Of a stretch of 64,000 nt of DNA, positions 25,201 to 40,200 are shown one piece after another (within the stretch, counting starts at the first letter, position 1; each line of letters starts with the position of its first letter). The notes under the pieces are model-generated. The model did no database searches. It saw only the letters and a list, made by a program, of their open reading frames with translations, and was not told where the DNA came from. A program made the translations under genes and the position numbers. This DNA is from Eledone cirrhosa. Its lineage: Eukaryota > Mollusca > Cephalopoda > Octopoda > Eledonidae. Location of the stretch: contig OZ024746.1 of NCBI GenBank assembly GCA_964016885.1, positions 100,920,089-100,984,088 on the forward strand, given 5' to 3'.

Positions 25201-28200
25201 TGGTATATATGTCATCACCAATGGTATATATGACATCACCAATGGTATATAAGACATCACCAATGGTATATATGACATGACCAATGGTATATATGACATC
25301 ACCAATGGTATATATGACATCACCAATGGTATATATGACATCACCAAAGGTATATAAGACATCACCAATGGTATATAAGATATCATTAATGGTATATAAG
25401 ACATCACCAATGGTATATAAGATATCACTAATGGTATATATGATATCACCAATGGTATATATGACATCACCAATGGTATATATGACATCACCAATGGTAT
25501 ATATGACATCACCAATGGTATATAAGATATCACTAATGGTATGTATGACATCACCAATGGTATATATGACATCACCAATGGTATATATGACATCACCAAT
25601 GGTATATATGACATCACCAATGGTATATAAGATATCACTAATGGTATATATGATATCACCAATGGTATATATGACATCACCAATGGTATATATGACATCA
25701 CCAATGGTATATAAGATATCACTAATGGTATATATGATATCACCAATGGTATATACGACATCACCAATGGTAAATATATGACATCACCAATGGTATATAT
25801 GACATCACCAATGGTATATAAGACATCACCAATGGTATATATGACATCACCAATGGTATATAAGACATCACCAATGGTATATAAGACATCACCAATGGTA
25901 TATAAGACATCACCAATGGTATATAGGACATCAACAATAGTATATATGACATCACCAATTGTATATAGGACATCACCAATGGTATATATGGCATGACCAA
26001 TGGTATATAAGACATCACCAATGGTATATAAGACATCACCAATGGTATATATGACATGACCAATGGTATATATGACACCACAATGGTATATATGATATCA
26101 CCAATGGTATATAAGACATGACCAATGGTATATAAGACATCTCCAATGGTATATATGACATCACCAATGGTATATATGACATCACTAATGGTATATATGA
26201 CATCACCAATGGTATATATGATATCACCAATGGTATATACGACATCACCAATGGTATATACGACATCACCAATGGTATATAAGACATCACCAATGGTATA
26301 TAAGACATCACCAATGGTATATAAGACATCACCAATGGTATATAAGACATCACCAATGGTATATATGACATCACCAATGGTATATATGACATCACCAATG
26401 GTATATATGACATCACCAATGGTATATATGGCATCACCAATGGTATATATGGCATCACCAATGGTATATAAGACATCACCAATGGTATATATGACATGAC
26501 CAATGGTATATATGGCATCACCAATGGTATATAAGACATCACCAATGGTATATAAGACATCACCAATGGTATATAAGACATGGTATATAAGACATGACAA
26601 ATGAGGTCGTGTCACAACAAAAAAACACACAGTCCACGCTGTAATGTGGCCGTGTAGGTAACACGGTAAAAACCTCCCAGTCCACACTGTAAACGTGGTT
26701 GGTGTTAGGAAGGGCATCCAGCCGTAGAAGACTCGCTAGACAGTCCTATACAAGCAAGACAACCACTCTTGCCTCAAGTGGGAAAACTCCCGTCCAAACC
26801 CATGCAAGCGTGGAATATGGACGTTAAACGATGATGATTATGATGACATCACCAATGGTATATATGACATCACCAATGGTATATATGGCATCACCAATGG
26901 TATATATGACATCACCAATGGTATATATGACATCACCAATGGTATATATGGCATCACCAATGGTATATATGACATCACCAATGGTATATATGACATCACC
27001 AATGGTATATATGGCATCACCAATGGTATATATGACATCACCAATGGTATATATGACATCACCAATGGTATATATGACATCACCAATGGTATATAAGACA
27101 TCACCAATGGTATATATGACATCACCAATGGTATATATGACATCACCAATGGTATATACGACATCACCAATGGTATATATGACATGACCAATGGTATATA
27201 AGACATCACCAATGGTATATAAGACATCACCAATGGTATATACGACATCACCAATGGTATATATATGACATCACCAATGGTATATATGACATCACCAATG
27301 GTATATACGACATCACCAATGGTATATATGACATCACGAATGGTATGTAAGACATGACCAGGGTATATATGACATCACCAATGGTATATATGACATCACC
27401 AATGGTATATACAACATCACCAATGGTATATATGACATCACCAATGGTATATATGACATCACCAATGGTGTATATATGACATCACCAATGGTATATATAT
27501 GACATCACCAGTGGTATTTATGACATCACTAATGGTATATATGATATCACCAATGGTATATATGACATCACTAATGGTATATATGATATCACCAATGGTA
27601 TATAAGACATCACTAATGGTATATATGATATCACCAATGGTATATATGAGATGACCAATGGTATATATGACATGACCAATGGTATACATGACATGACCAA
27701 TGGTATACATGGCATCACCTATGGTATATGACATCACCAATGGTATATATGACATCACCAATGGTATATAAGACATGACCAATGGTATATATGACATCAC
27801 CAATGGTATATAAGATATCACTAATGGTATATAAGACATCACCAATGGTATATATGACATCACCAATGGTATATAAGATATCACTAATGGTATATATGAT
27901 ATCACCAATGGTATATATGACATCACCAATGGTATATATGACATCACCAATGGTATATAAGATATCACTAATGGTATATAAGACATCACCAATGGTATAT
28001 ATGACATCACCAATGGTATAGAAGATATCACTAATGGTATATATGATATCACCAATGGTATATATGACATCACCAATGGTATATATGACATCACCAATGG
28101 TATTTAAGAGATGACCGATGGTATTTAAGACATGACCAATGGTATTTAATATAATAACATGGCACACTAGTTAAAGAAGTATTATTTTTTTCAAAAGACA

Positions 28201-31200
28201 AATTAGTCAATTCTTATGCAATCAATTTGATTATTAAGAAAATTTTATTTAAAGCCATTATCATACAATAATTGGAAGGAGATTTGGAAGTAATTCTTTT
28301 TAATTTTACTATATTTTGAAATAAAGACTTTAAGAGTACGCAACATAATTTACATATTTTTAAATTTGTTAAATTTTACTTTTTAGTAAATCTAGAAAGA
28401 GGTGTGTCAAAGATGATTAACCCAACAAGTAAGAACTTTGCACCATGCCCTTGTGATTTGAAAGCTATGATGTGTGACATTGATTGTTGCTGTGATTCTG
28501 TAAGTTATTTTCATTTAAAAGCTGTCAAGTTTGCAATGAAATACATGTTTTAATTTAAAATATAATGTTTTAAATTAGCTGAATCACAGCTTTTAAATGT
28601 CAATGGCACCAAACATATATGTATACATAACCAGCCTCTCGGACCTTTACGAAGCACTGAGGGGATAAGGTTAATATATATAGTAGTGTGCTCATTACAT
28701 GGTGATTCTATAAAATAGCATTCTAATGTTGTTTTTCTTTTTTTTATTTTATAAAGGATTGCAAAGAATTACAGGAATTTAACCTTAATCAGTGTATTTT
28801 CAAAGAAAATATATGGAAAATGTCTTCAGATCATATGTGTAATGCAGAAAATTCCTCTGGTCTAAATATATTGTTCTGTGTTGTTAGTAAAGAAAATGTT
28901 TACCTTGGAATATACTACAATGACAAAACATCTATTTCTACTCCCACATCTTTCACAGAAATATGGTCTGAAAGCCGTTATTCTTACACGTATGCCTTCA
29001 TTTTCACAAATTATTTTTTATGTAATTTTAATATTTATATTTTACATCCCCTAAAACAGAGGTTCTCAAACTTTTACGTCCGCTGTTCCCTGCTTGCATA
29101 TATTATACTATGTATGAATAAATATATATATGTCTTATTTTACTAGCTAAACTACCCGTCCTTTGGACGGTTCAAGTAGCTTTCGATGTAGCTCATTAAA
29201 CTAAACAAAGTAAATTTGAATACATAAAAGAAAAACGTACTTTATGTAAACATGAAAACCTTAGGCACTATTCCAGCGAAATAATTAATATGTAAGCTCG
29301 GTGTCATCCGTTATACCATGTAACAACAGAAATCCAGTCTAGGTATAAATTTGTTTGACAACAGTAAAAGCGTATCATGAAATAGAGAAGTGAAGTGAAT
29401 AATATTGTAAAAGTTATGACATCACTTAATGTATGAACATCAAGCTTGAAACGATAAATTATACAATGTCAAATCTATAACCTAACTTAGTAATCTGTTA
29501 GAAATTGCTGGTTGTGAAATATACAAAATGATATTGTTAGTCTTAAGGAAGCGTACCTTTTGTTTCAAGTACAAAGGGTAAATTAAAATCCAAATGAGCC
29601 AAATTACGAAAGATAACTCTTGTCTTACTTAAAGATAACTCTTGTCTTACTTAATCACGAAAATTGACACAAATAACCGAAACTTTTTTAATGTCTCCAA
29701 AGGCCCCAATATTGATTTTTGAAAGCCTTTGTAGATCATGTACAGGTTTTGTGCAAGGAGAAGTTCTGTAAAAAATTTCAAAGGAATCGCATGAATGGTT
29801 TAGAATATATGAGCCCTCATTAAAAATTGTCCACACACACACATACAGAAAACTTTGTCTTTATATATATACAGATGTATCATTTGATATTTAAGATACT
29901 ATTACCTCTCCCTTAGGCCCCAGTGCCCCCTGGACCTTCTCAGGGCCCCCTGGGGGCTGGTAGTGCCCACTTTAAAAACCTCTGCTCTAGATCACCTTAG
30001 AATAAACTGTATTATTGTTTGACCTTCTAGAAACAGCAGCCAGAAAGAAAAGGACATATTAGTTAGAGCCATAGTCGAAAGATTTTTTTATCTCAGCAAC
30101 AGTAACCTTTTACTATATATATATATATATATCATTTAATGTCTGCTTCCTTGCTGGCAAGGGTTGGACTATATGTATATATATATTGGGGTTATATATG
30201 TGTGTATGTGGGGGTATATGTGTGCGTGTATATATATATGTTTAATTATTAAATAAACATTAAGACAGAAGTGACACAATCATATTTATTATATGTATTT
30301 CTATGGTACCGACATGGAACTGTGTGATGTCATCAGATGTTAACCTAAGTGGGTTGTTATGTTGTTAGCTAACACGACAATGTCTGTGAAAGTCCAATTG
30401 GTGGAATTTATAAACTAAGCTGTTTTCATTGGTTTAAGTGTTGACAGGTCACTCTTGAGTGCTACTGGTAACAACCTGTTGCATGTCGGGTCATCGAAGA
30501 CTAAACTGGCAACCCTACCAAGTTCACTTGGTGAGGAGGGTGATTTTGGACACCCTGCAGGACAAAAAACAAAACCTGACAAACGGCGGAAGAACTCATA
30601 AGAGTCAACAGCCATCCAAAACTTTGTAAATATGTACATACAGTGTAGGTGTGGGTATGTAAATGTGTATACAGTATGGGTGTGAGGTGTGTAGTATTGA
30701 TTGCACATTTATCTGTGTATATATGTGTATATATTTGATTTTAAAAAAAGACCTGCCAAATCAATGGGAGGCAGTTGCTCCAGCTGGACTCATCGAAAGA
30801 CTGGTGTAGTGGTTCTGAGAACAATGCAGCTTTGCAGATGATCAATGGAAAGGCGCTCCCGCTCAAGTTAGGAGAGAACTATTGACCTTCAGGAGAAGCA
30901 GTGACCCCTGATTGTATACAGCAACCAAAACAAATTTTTTGCGAGCGGATATTCAACCGTAGATAGATAGATAGTTAAAGTATGTTGTTTATAATCTATT
31001 TCAATTTAAGCTTTATCATTTCTGTCAAGCTTCTGGCCATAAAATCTAAGTGAGTTCATTAGCTCAGTATATATACATGCATGCACCGCCACGTATTCAT
31101 CTGTAGCCATACAACTGTCCTTGGTCACTAAATATTTATTGCTCCAGCCATAGCGGTTCTGGGTTCAACATACACTGTAGTCCTTCTTATTATGTTATCA

Positions 31201-34200
31201 GTGCTAGCAACATCAGTTACATTTTAACAACATACAGCATCAATGACAAATTTGTTACCACCTTTAAGCTGGATGGATGCTACTGACGTAGAGTGCTGCT
31301 CTTACCTGCTTACACCTGTTTATTAACGAGACATCCCAATGCAACTCTTATGGATAACAACACAGTAATTAGCGATATAGGTGAATTGTTGAAGTCAGTG
31401 TGGAAGAACATTCCTACAAGCCACTCTATATCCCATCAAAGATATACGACTGGCCTGGCTGAGAAATATATCTTTATGCAACCTTTATAATATCAAAAAG
31501 AACTAAATTGTTCTCTGTGTATACATATAAACAAATTCTTCCATATGATTCTCTGTCTCTCAGATGACATACAAGCCCAGTTTGTTTAGAGAGATACCTT
31601 TTAAATGAGAGAGAAACTCCATAAACTTTTAACTTATATTTCTAACACCTTTTTTTTTCTTTTTTAGAGGAAAGAAACCACATCAAAGTAGTTTGGGTGA
31701 AAGGCATGGAAACCTGGTAAATAAAGAACTGAAAGTAACTACTAATATGCTAGATGTTCTTGTTTTACCTCAAACGATATTTAATGGTCAATGCATTACA
31801 TCAGCTCCACTCCCTTTCCTTATTGATATAACTTCTCACTGTACTTATTATGTAGACAACAACATTTGTTCAAACAACTCTGCATTAAGTGCTATGTCAT
31901 ATGTACTATCAACATCTCTAATTAACTTTAATTGCCCTTTATCTGATGATCAACAACATGATATTGTTCCTATTGATGTTAATTACTATTGTACTGAAAA
32001 TGTAAATTTCTACATAAAAAACTTTAATTCTTCAACTAATGTTTGGAAAGAAGAGCTTAATAAATCTATGAATTGCTTGTTTAATGAAACATATTGCTCA
32101 AACAATAATGACAATGTTTTAGAAAGACGTTGTGATTGGGATGACAGTTATACAAGACCACCCATTCCTCTTGTAAGAAGAGAACTAAATGAGATATTTT
32201 GTGATAATGTCGTCCTTTCAGTGAGTTATCAGTTTATATGGAATGGAACAAAAATTATATTCTTAAATGCATCAATTGTTCTTGGAAATATTTCTTTGTC
32301 TGAAATTAATCGAAATATGGACAAAAAAAATGAGTCTAAAATGTATGATAGTAGATTGTCCCCAAATAGAGACATCACTCATTTAACACAGCATTATAAA
32401 GTACATTATGTGAACATCCATAACAAATCTGACAGTAAAATTCAATACACTCGCTCAGGAAATCCTGGTAAGTTGGATATACTTCATTTCTTAAACGTTT
32501 TTACATTCCTGTTCTAAGATAGAACCAGTTGTCGTCATCATCGTCACCATTTTACGTCCAGTCTTCCACACTAGCATGGCTTAGACAGGTTGTCCTGTTG
32601 TGGGCAATGCCGTGTCGGGTGACCATGTCTTGTTCATACGGGAACTGATTTTGGTTTGATTTCTACAGCTGGATGCCCTTCCTAACACCAACCTCATTTA
32701 CAGTGAGTGATGGGTGCTTTTTTCCATGGCGCCTACACGTCCACTTTACAGTGTGGGCTGGGTGCTTTTTTGCAGTGGGAGGGGGTGGAGGCATATTGTC
32801 TATATGCTTCAGCTTCAGCTTGTACCCATGGGAAGTCAGGTCTTCTGTATTACTGCATGACGCCAGAGGTCACGGTCGTGTGTCATCACCTTTGAGAGGT
32901 GCAATTGGACAAGGTCAGCTTTTATCACCTCATCCCAGGTCTTCTTGGGTCTCCCCACTCCAAGGCCTCCATCGACTTCCAGTGCTCTGCACCTTTTTAT
33001 GCAGCTGTCATCCTTCATACGCATCACATGTCCATACCAGCGCAACCTCCTCTCCTGCACACAGCATTTGATTCCTCTTATGCTCAGTCTCTCTCTCAAT
33101 TCATTTATGCTTTGCTGTTCATGTATATTAACTATTGTGACATGGAATTAAAAGTAGGATTTATTATTAGGAAAGTTACAAGGTGATGGGCAAAGTTAGA
33201 GCATCAGACCAATGCTTAGCAGAATTTGTTGAGGGTTTTTATATTCTGAGTTCAAATCCTATTTGGGTCAATGTTGCCTTTTATCAATCCGAGGTTGATA
33301 AAGTATCGACATTGTTGGTAATATAGGTAGTAACTCTGTTATTGGTAATATAGGTAGTAACTCTGTTATTGGTAATATAGGTAGTAACTCTGTTATTGGT
33401 AATATAGGTAGTAACTCTGTTATTGGTAATACAGGTAGTAACTCTGTTATTGGTAATACAGGTAGTAACGACATTGGTAATACAGGTAGTAACTCTGTTA
33501 TTGGTAATACAGGTAGTAACTCTGTTATTGGTAATACAGGTAGTAACTCTGTTATTGGTAATACAGGTAGTAACGACATTGGTAATACAGGTAGTAACTC
33601 TGTTATTGGTAATACAGGTAGTAACTCTGTTATTGGTAATATAGGTAGTAACTCTGTTATTGGTAATACAGGTAGTAACTCTGTTATTGGTAATACAGGT
33701 AGTAACTCTGTTATTGGTAATACAGGTAGTAACTCTGTTATTGGTAATACAGGTAGTAACTCTGTTATTGGTAATACAGGTAGTAACTCTGTTATTGGTA
33801 ATACAGGTAGTAACTCTGTTATTGGTAATACAGGTAGTAACTCTGTTATTGGTAATATAGGTAGTAACTCTGTTATTGGTAATACAGGTAGTAACTCTGT
33901 TATTGGTAATACAGGTAGTAACTCTGTTATTGGTAATACAGGTAGTAACTCTGTTATTGGTAATATAGGTAGTAACGACATTGGTAATACAGGTAGTAAC
34001 TCTGTTATTGGTAATATAGGTAGTAACTCTGTTATTGGTAATATAGGTAGTAACTCTGTTATTGGTAATACAGGTAGTAACTCTGTTATTGGTAATACAG
34101 GTAGTAACTCTGTTATTGGTAATATAGGTAGTAACTCTGTTATTGGTAATACAGGTAGTAACGACATTGGTAATACAGGTAGTAACTCTGTTATTGGTAA

Positions 34201-37200
34201 TACAGGTAGTAACTCTGTTATTGGTAATATAGGTAGTAACTCTGTTATTGGTAATACAGGTAGTAACTCTGTTATTGGTAATACAGGTAGTAACTCTGTT
34301 ATTGGTAATACAGGTAGTAACTCTGTTATTGGTAATATAGGTAGTAACGACATTGGTAATACAGGTAGTAACTCTGTTATTGGTAATATAGGTAGTAACT
34401 CTGTTATTGGTAATATAGGTAGTAACTCTGTTATTGGTAATACAGGTAGTAACTCTGTTATTGGTAATACAGGTAGTAACTCTGTTATTGGTAATATAGG
34501 TAGTAACTCTGTTATTGGTAATACAGGTAGTAACGACATTGGTAATACAGGTAGTAACTCTGTTATTGGTAATACAGGTAGTAACTCTGTTATTGGTAAT
34601 ATAGGTAGTAACTCTGTTATTGGTAATACAGGTAGTAACTCTGTTATTGGTAATACAGGTAGTAACTCTGTTATTGGTAATACAGGTAGTAACTCTGTTA
34701 TTGGTAATACAGGTAGTAACTCTGTTATTGGTAATACAGGTAGTAACTCTGTTATTGGTAATACAGGTAGTAACTCTGTTATTGGTAATACAGGTAGTAA
34801 CTCTGTTATTGGTAATATAGGTAGTAACTCTGTTATTGGTAATACAGGTAGTAACTCTGTTATTGGTAATACAGGTAGTAACGACATTGGTAATACAGGT
34901 AGTAACTCTGTTATTGGTAATACAGGTAGTAACTCTGTTATTGGTAATATAGGTAGTAACTCTGTTATTGGTAATACAGGTAGTAACTCTGTTATTGGTA
35001 ATACAGGTAGTAACTCTGTTATTGGTAATATAGGTAGTAACTCTGTTATTGGTAATACAGGTAGTAACTCTGTTATTGGTAATACAGGTAGTAACTCTGT
35101 TATTGGTAATACAGGTAGTAACTCTGTTATTGGTAATACAGGTAGTAACTCTGTTATTGGTAATACAGGTAGTAACTCTGTTATTGGTAATACAGGTAGT
35201 AACGACATTGGTAATACAGGTAGTAACTCTGTTATTGGTAATACAGGTAGTAACTCTGTTATTGGTAATATAGGTAGTAACTCTGTTATTGGTAATACAG
35301 GTAGTAACTCTGTTATTGGTAATACAGGTAGTAACTCTGTTATTGGTAATACAGGTAGTAACTCTGTTATTGGTAATACAGGTAGTAACTCTGTTATTGG
35401 TAATACAGGTAGTAACGACATTGGTAATACAGGTAGTAACTCTGTTATTGGTAATACAGGTAGTAACTCTGTTATTGGTAATATAGGTAGTAACTCTGTT
35501 ATTGGTAATACAGGTAGTAACGACATTGGTAATACAGGTAGTAACTCTGTTATTGGTAATACAGGTAGTAACTCTGTTATTGGTAATATAGGTAGTAACT
35601 CTGTTATTGGTAATACAGGTAGTAACTCTGTTATTGGTAATATAGGTAGTAACTCTGTTATTGGTAATACAGGTAGTAACTCTGTTATTGGTAATACAGG
35701 TAGTAACTCTGTTATTGGTAATACAGGTAGTAACTCTGTTATTGGTAATACAGGTAGTAACTCTGTTATTGGTAATATAGGTAGTAACTCTGTTATTGGT
35801 AATACAGGTAGTAACTCTGTTATTGGTAATATAGGTAGTAACTCTGTTATTGGTAATACAGGTAGTAACGACATTGGTAATACAGGTAGTAACTCTGTTA
35901 TTGGTAATACAGGTAGTAACTCTGTTATTGGTAATACAGGTAGTAACTCTGTTATTGGTAATACAGGTAGTAACTCTGTTATTGGTAATACAGGTAGTAA
36001 CTCTGTTATTGGTAATACAGGTAGTAACTCTGTTATTGGTAATACAGGTAGTAACTCTGTTATTGGTAATACAGGTAGTAACTCTGTTATTGGTAATACA
36101 GGTAGTAACTCTGTTATTGGTAATACAGGTAGTAACGACATTGGTAATACAGGTAGTAACTCTGTTATTGGTAATATAGGTAGTAACTCTGTTATTGGTA
36201 ATACAGGTAGTAACTCTGTTATTGGTAATATAGGTAGTAACTCTGTTATTGGTAATATAGGTAGTAACTCTGTTATTGGTAATACAGGTAGTAACTCTGT
36301 TATTGGTAATACAGGTAGTAACTCTGTTATTGGTAATACAGGTAGTAACTCTGTTATTGGTAATACAGGTAGTAACGACATTGGTAATACAGGTAGTAAC
36401 TCTGTTATTGGTAATACAGGTAGTAACTCTGTTATTGGTAATATAGGTAGTAACTCTGTTATTGGTAATATAGGTAGTAACTCTGTTATTGGTAATACAG
36501 GTAGTAACTCTGTTATTGGTAATACAGGTAGTAACTCTGTTATTGGTAATACAGGTAGTAACTCTGTTATTGGTAATACAGGTAGTAACGACATTGGTAA
36601 TACAGGTAGTAACTCTGTTATTGGTAATATAGGTAGTAACTCTGTTATTGGTAATACAGGTAGTAACGACATTGGTAATACAGGTAGTAACTCTGTTATT
36701 GGTAATATAGGTAGTAACTCTGTTATTGGTAATACAGGTAGTAACTCTGTTATTGGTAATACAGGTAGTAACTCTGTTATTGGTAATACAGGTAGTAACT
36801 CTGTTATTGGTAATACAGGTAGTAACGACATTGGTAATACAGGTAGTAACTCTGTTATTGGTAATACAGGTAGTAACTCTGTTATTGGTAATACAGGTAG
36901 TAACGACATTGGTAATACAGGTAGTAACTCTGTTATTGGTAATATAGGTAGTAACTCTGTTATTGGTAATATAGGTAGTAACTCTGTTATTGGTAATACA
37001 GGTAGTAACTCTGTTATTGGTAATATAGGTAGTAACTCTGTTATTGGTAATACAGGTAGTAACTCTGTTATTGGTAATACAGGTAGTAACGACATTGGTA
37101 ATACAGGTAGTAACTCTGTTATTGGTAATATAGGTAGTAACTCTGTTATTGGTAATATAGGTAGTAACTCTGTTATTGGTAATACAGGTAGTAACGACAT

Positions 37201-40200
37201 TGGTAATACAGGTAGCAACTCTGTTATTGGTAATATAGGTAGTAACTCTGTTATTGGTAATATAGGTAGTAACTCTGTTATTGGTAATACAGGTAGTAAC
37301 TCTGTTATTGGTAATACAGGTAGTAACGACATTGGTAATACAGGTAGTAACTCTGTTATTGGTAATATAGGTAGTAACTCTGTTATTGGTAATACAGGTA
37401 GTAACTCTGTTATTGGTAATACAGGTAGTAACTCTGTTATTGGTAATATAGGTAGTAACTCTGTTATTGGTAATACAGGTAGTAACGACATTGGTAATAC
37501 AGGTAGTAACTCTGTTATTGGTAATACAGGTAGTAACTCTGTTATTGGTAATACAGGTAGTAACTCTGTTATTGGTAATACAGGTAGTAACTCTGTTATT
37601 GGTAATATAGGTAGTAACTCTGTTATTGGTAATACAGGTAGTAACGACATTGGTAATATAGGTAGTAACTCTGTTATTGGTAATACAGGTAGTAACTCTG
37701 TTATTGGTAATACAGGTAGTAACTCTGTTATTGGTAATATAGGTAGTAACTCTGTTATTGGTAATACAGGTAGTAACGACATTGGTAATATAGGTAGTAA
37801 CTCTGTTATTGGTAATACAGGTAGTAACTCTGTTATTGGTAATACAGGTAGTAACTCTGTTATTGGTAATACAGGTAGTAACTCTGTTATTGGTAATATA
37901 GGTAGTAACTCTGTTATTGGTAATACAGGTAGTAACTCTGTTATTGGTAATACAGGTAGTAACTCTGTTATTGGTAATACAGGTAGTAACTCTGTTATTG
38001 GTAATACAGGTAGTAACTCTGTTATTGGTAATACAGGTAGTAACTCTGTTATTGGTAATATAGGTAGTAACTCTGTTATTGGTAATACAGGTAGTAACTC
38101 TGTTATTGGTAATACAGGTAGTAACTCTGTTATTGGTAATACAGGTAGTAACTCTGTTATTGGTAATATAGGTAGTAACTCTGTTATTGGTAATACAGGT
38201 AGTAACGACATTGGTAATACAGGTAGTAACTCTGTTATTGGTAATACAGGTAGTAACTCTGTTATTGGTAATACAGGTAGTAACTCTGTTATTGGTAATA
38301 CAGGTAGTAACTCTGTTATTGGTAATACAGGTAGTAACTCTGTTATTGGTAATACAGGTAGTAACTCTGTTATTGGTAATACAGGTAGTAACGACATTGG
38401 TAATACAGGTAGTAACTCTGTTATTGGTAATACAGGTAGTAACTCTGTTATTGGTAATACAGGTAGTAACTCTGTTATTGGTAATACAGGTAGTAACTCT
38501 GTTATTGGTAATACAGGTAGTAACGACATTGGTAATACAGGTAGTAACTCTGTTATTGGTAATACAGGTAGTAACTCTGTTATTGGTAATACAGGTAGTA
38601 ACGACATTGGTAATACAGGTAGTAACTCTGTTATTGGTAATACAGGTAGTAACTCTGTTATTGGTAATATAGGTAGTAACTCTGTTATTGGTAATACAGG
38701 TAGTAACTCTGTTATTGGTAATACAGGTAGTAACTCTGTTATTGGTAATACAGGTAGTAACTCTGTTATTGGTAATACAGGTAGTAACGACATTGGTAAT
38801 ACAGGTAGTAACTCTGTTATTGGTAATACAGGTAGTAACTCTGTTATTGGTAATATAGGTAGTAACTCTGTTATTGGTAATACAGGTAGTAACTCTGTTA
38901 TTGGTAATACAGGTAGTAACTCTGTTATTGGTAATACAGGTAGTAACTCTGTTATTGGTAATACAGGTAGTAACTCTGTTATTGGTAATACAGGTAGTAA
39001 CTCTGTTATTGGTAATACAGGTAGTAACTCTGTTATTGGTAATACAGGTAGTAACTCTGTTATTGGTAATACAGGTAGTAACTCTGTTATTGGTAATACA
39101 GGTAGTAACTCTGTTATTGGTAATACAGGTAGTAACTCTGTTATTGGTAATATAGGTAGTAACTCTGTTATTGGTAATACAGGTAGTAACGACATTGGTA
39201 ATACAGGTAGTAACTCTGTTATTGGTAATATAGGTAGTAACTCTGTTATTGGTAATACAGGTAGTAACTCTGTTATTGGTAATATAGGTAGTAACTCTGT
39301 TATTGGTAATACAGGTAGTAACTCTGTTATTGGTAATACAGGTAGTAACTCTGTTATTGGTAATACAGGTAGTAACTCTGTTATTGGTAATATAGGTAGT
39401 AACTCTGTTATTGGTAATACAGGTAGTAACGACATTGGTAATACAGGTAGTAACTCTGTTATTGGTAATATAGGTAGTAACTCTGTTATTGGTAATACAG
39501 GTAGTAACTCTGTTATTGGTAATACAGGTAGTAACTCTGTTATTGGTAATACAGGTAGTAACTCTGTTATTGGTAATATAGGTAGTAACTCTGTTATTGG
39601 TAATACAGGTAGTAACTCTGTTATTGGTAATACAGGTAGTAACTCTGTTATTGGTAATATAGGTAGTAACTCTGTTATTGGTAATACAGGTAGTAACTCT
39701 GTTATTGGTAATACAGGTAGTAACTCTGTTATTGGTAATATAGGTAGTAACTCTGTTATTGGTAATACAGGTAGTAACTCTGTTATTGGTAATACAGGTA
39801 GTAACGACATTGGTAATACAGGTAGTAACTCTGTTATTGGTAATACAGGTAGTAACTCTGTTATTGGTAATATAGGTAGTAACTCTGTTATTGGTAATAT
39901 AGGTAGTAACTCTGTTATTGGTAATATAGGTAGTAACTCTGTTATTGGTAATACAGGTAGTAACTCTGTTATTGGTAATACAGGTAGTAACTCTGTTATT
40001 GGTAATACAGGTAGTAACTCTGTTATTGGTAATATAGGTAGTAACTCTGTTATTGGTAATACAGGTAGTAACTCTGTTATTGGTAATATAGGTAGTAACT
40101 CTGTTATTGGTAATACAGGTAGTAACTCTGTTATTGGTAATATAGGTAGTAACTCTGTTATTGGTAATACAGGTAGTAACTCTGTTATTGGTAATACAGG

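Noticed and set aside
23264..28167. Hydrophobic MSYIPLV-repeat frames (up to 401 codons) and MVYMTSP frames
   Set aside because: They are 21-bp periodicity read on both strands. Frames break wherever a monomer has an indel.
28990..29146. Read-through of exon 7 to the stop at 29146
   Set aside because: The codons after 28989 are AT-rich and run into the hAT-like terminus; the GTATG donor joins in phase to the strongly supported exon 8.
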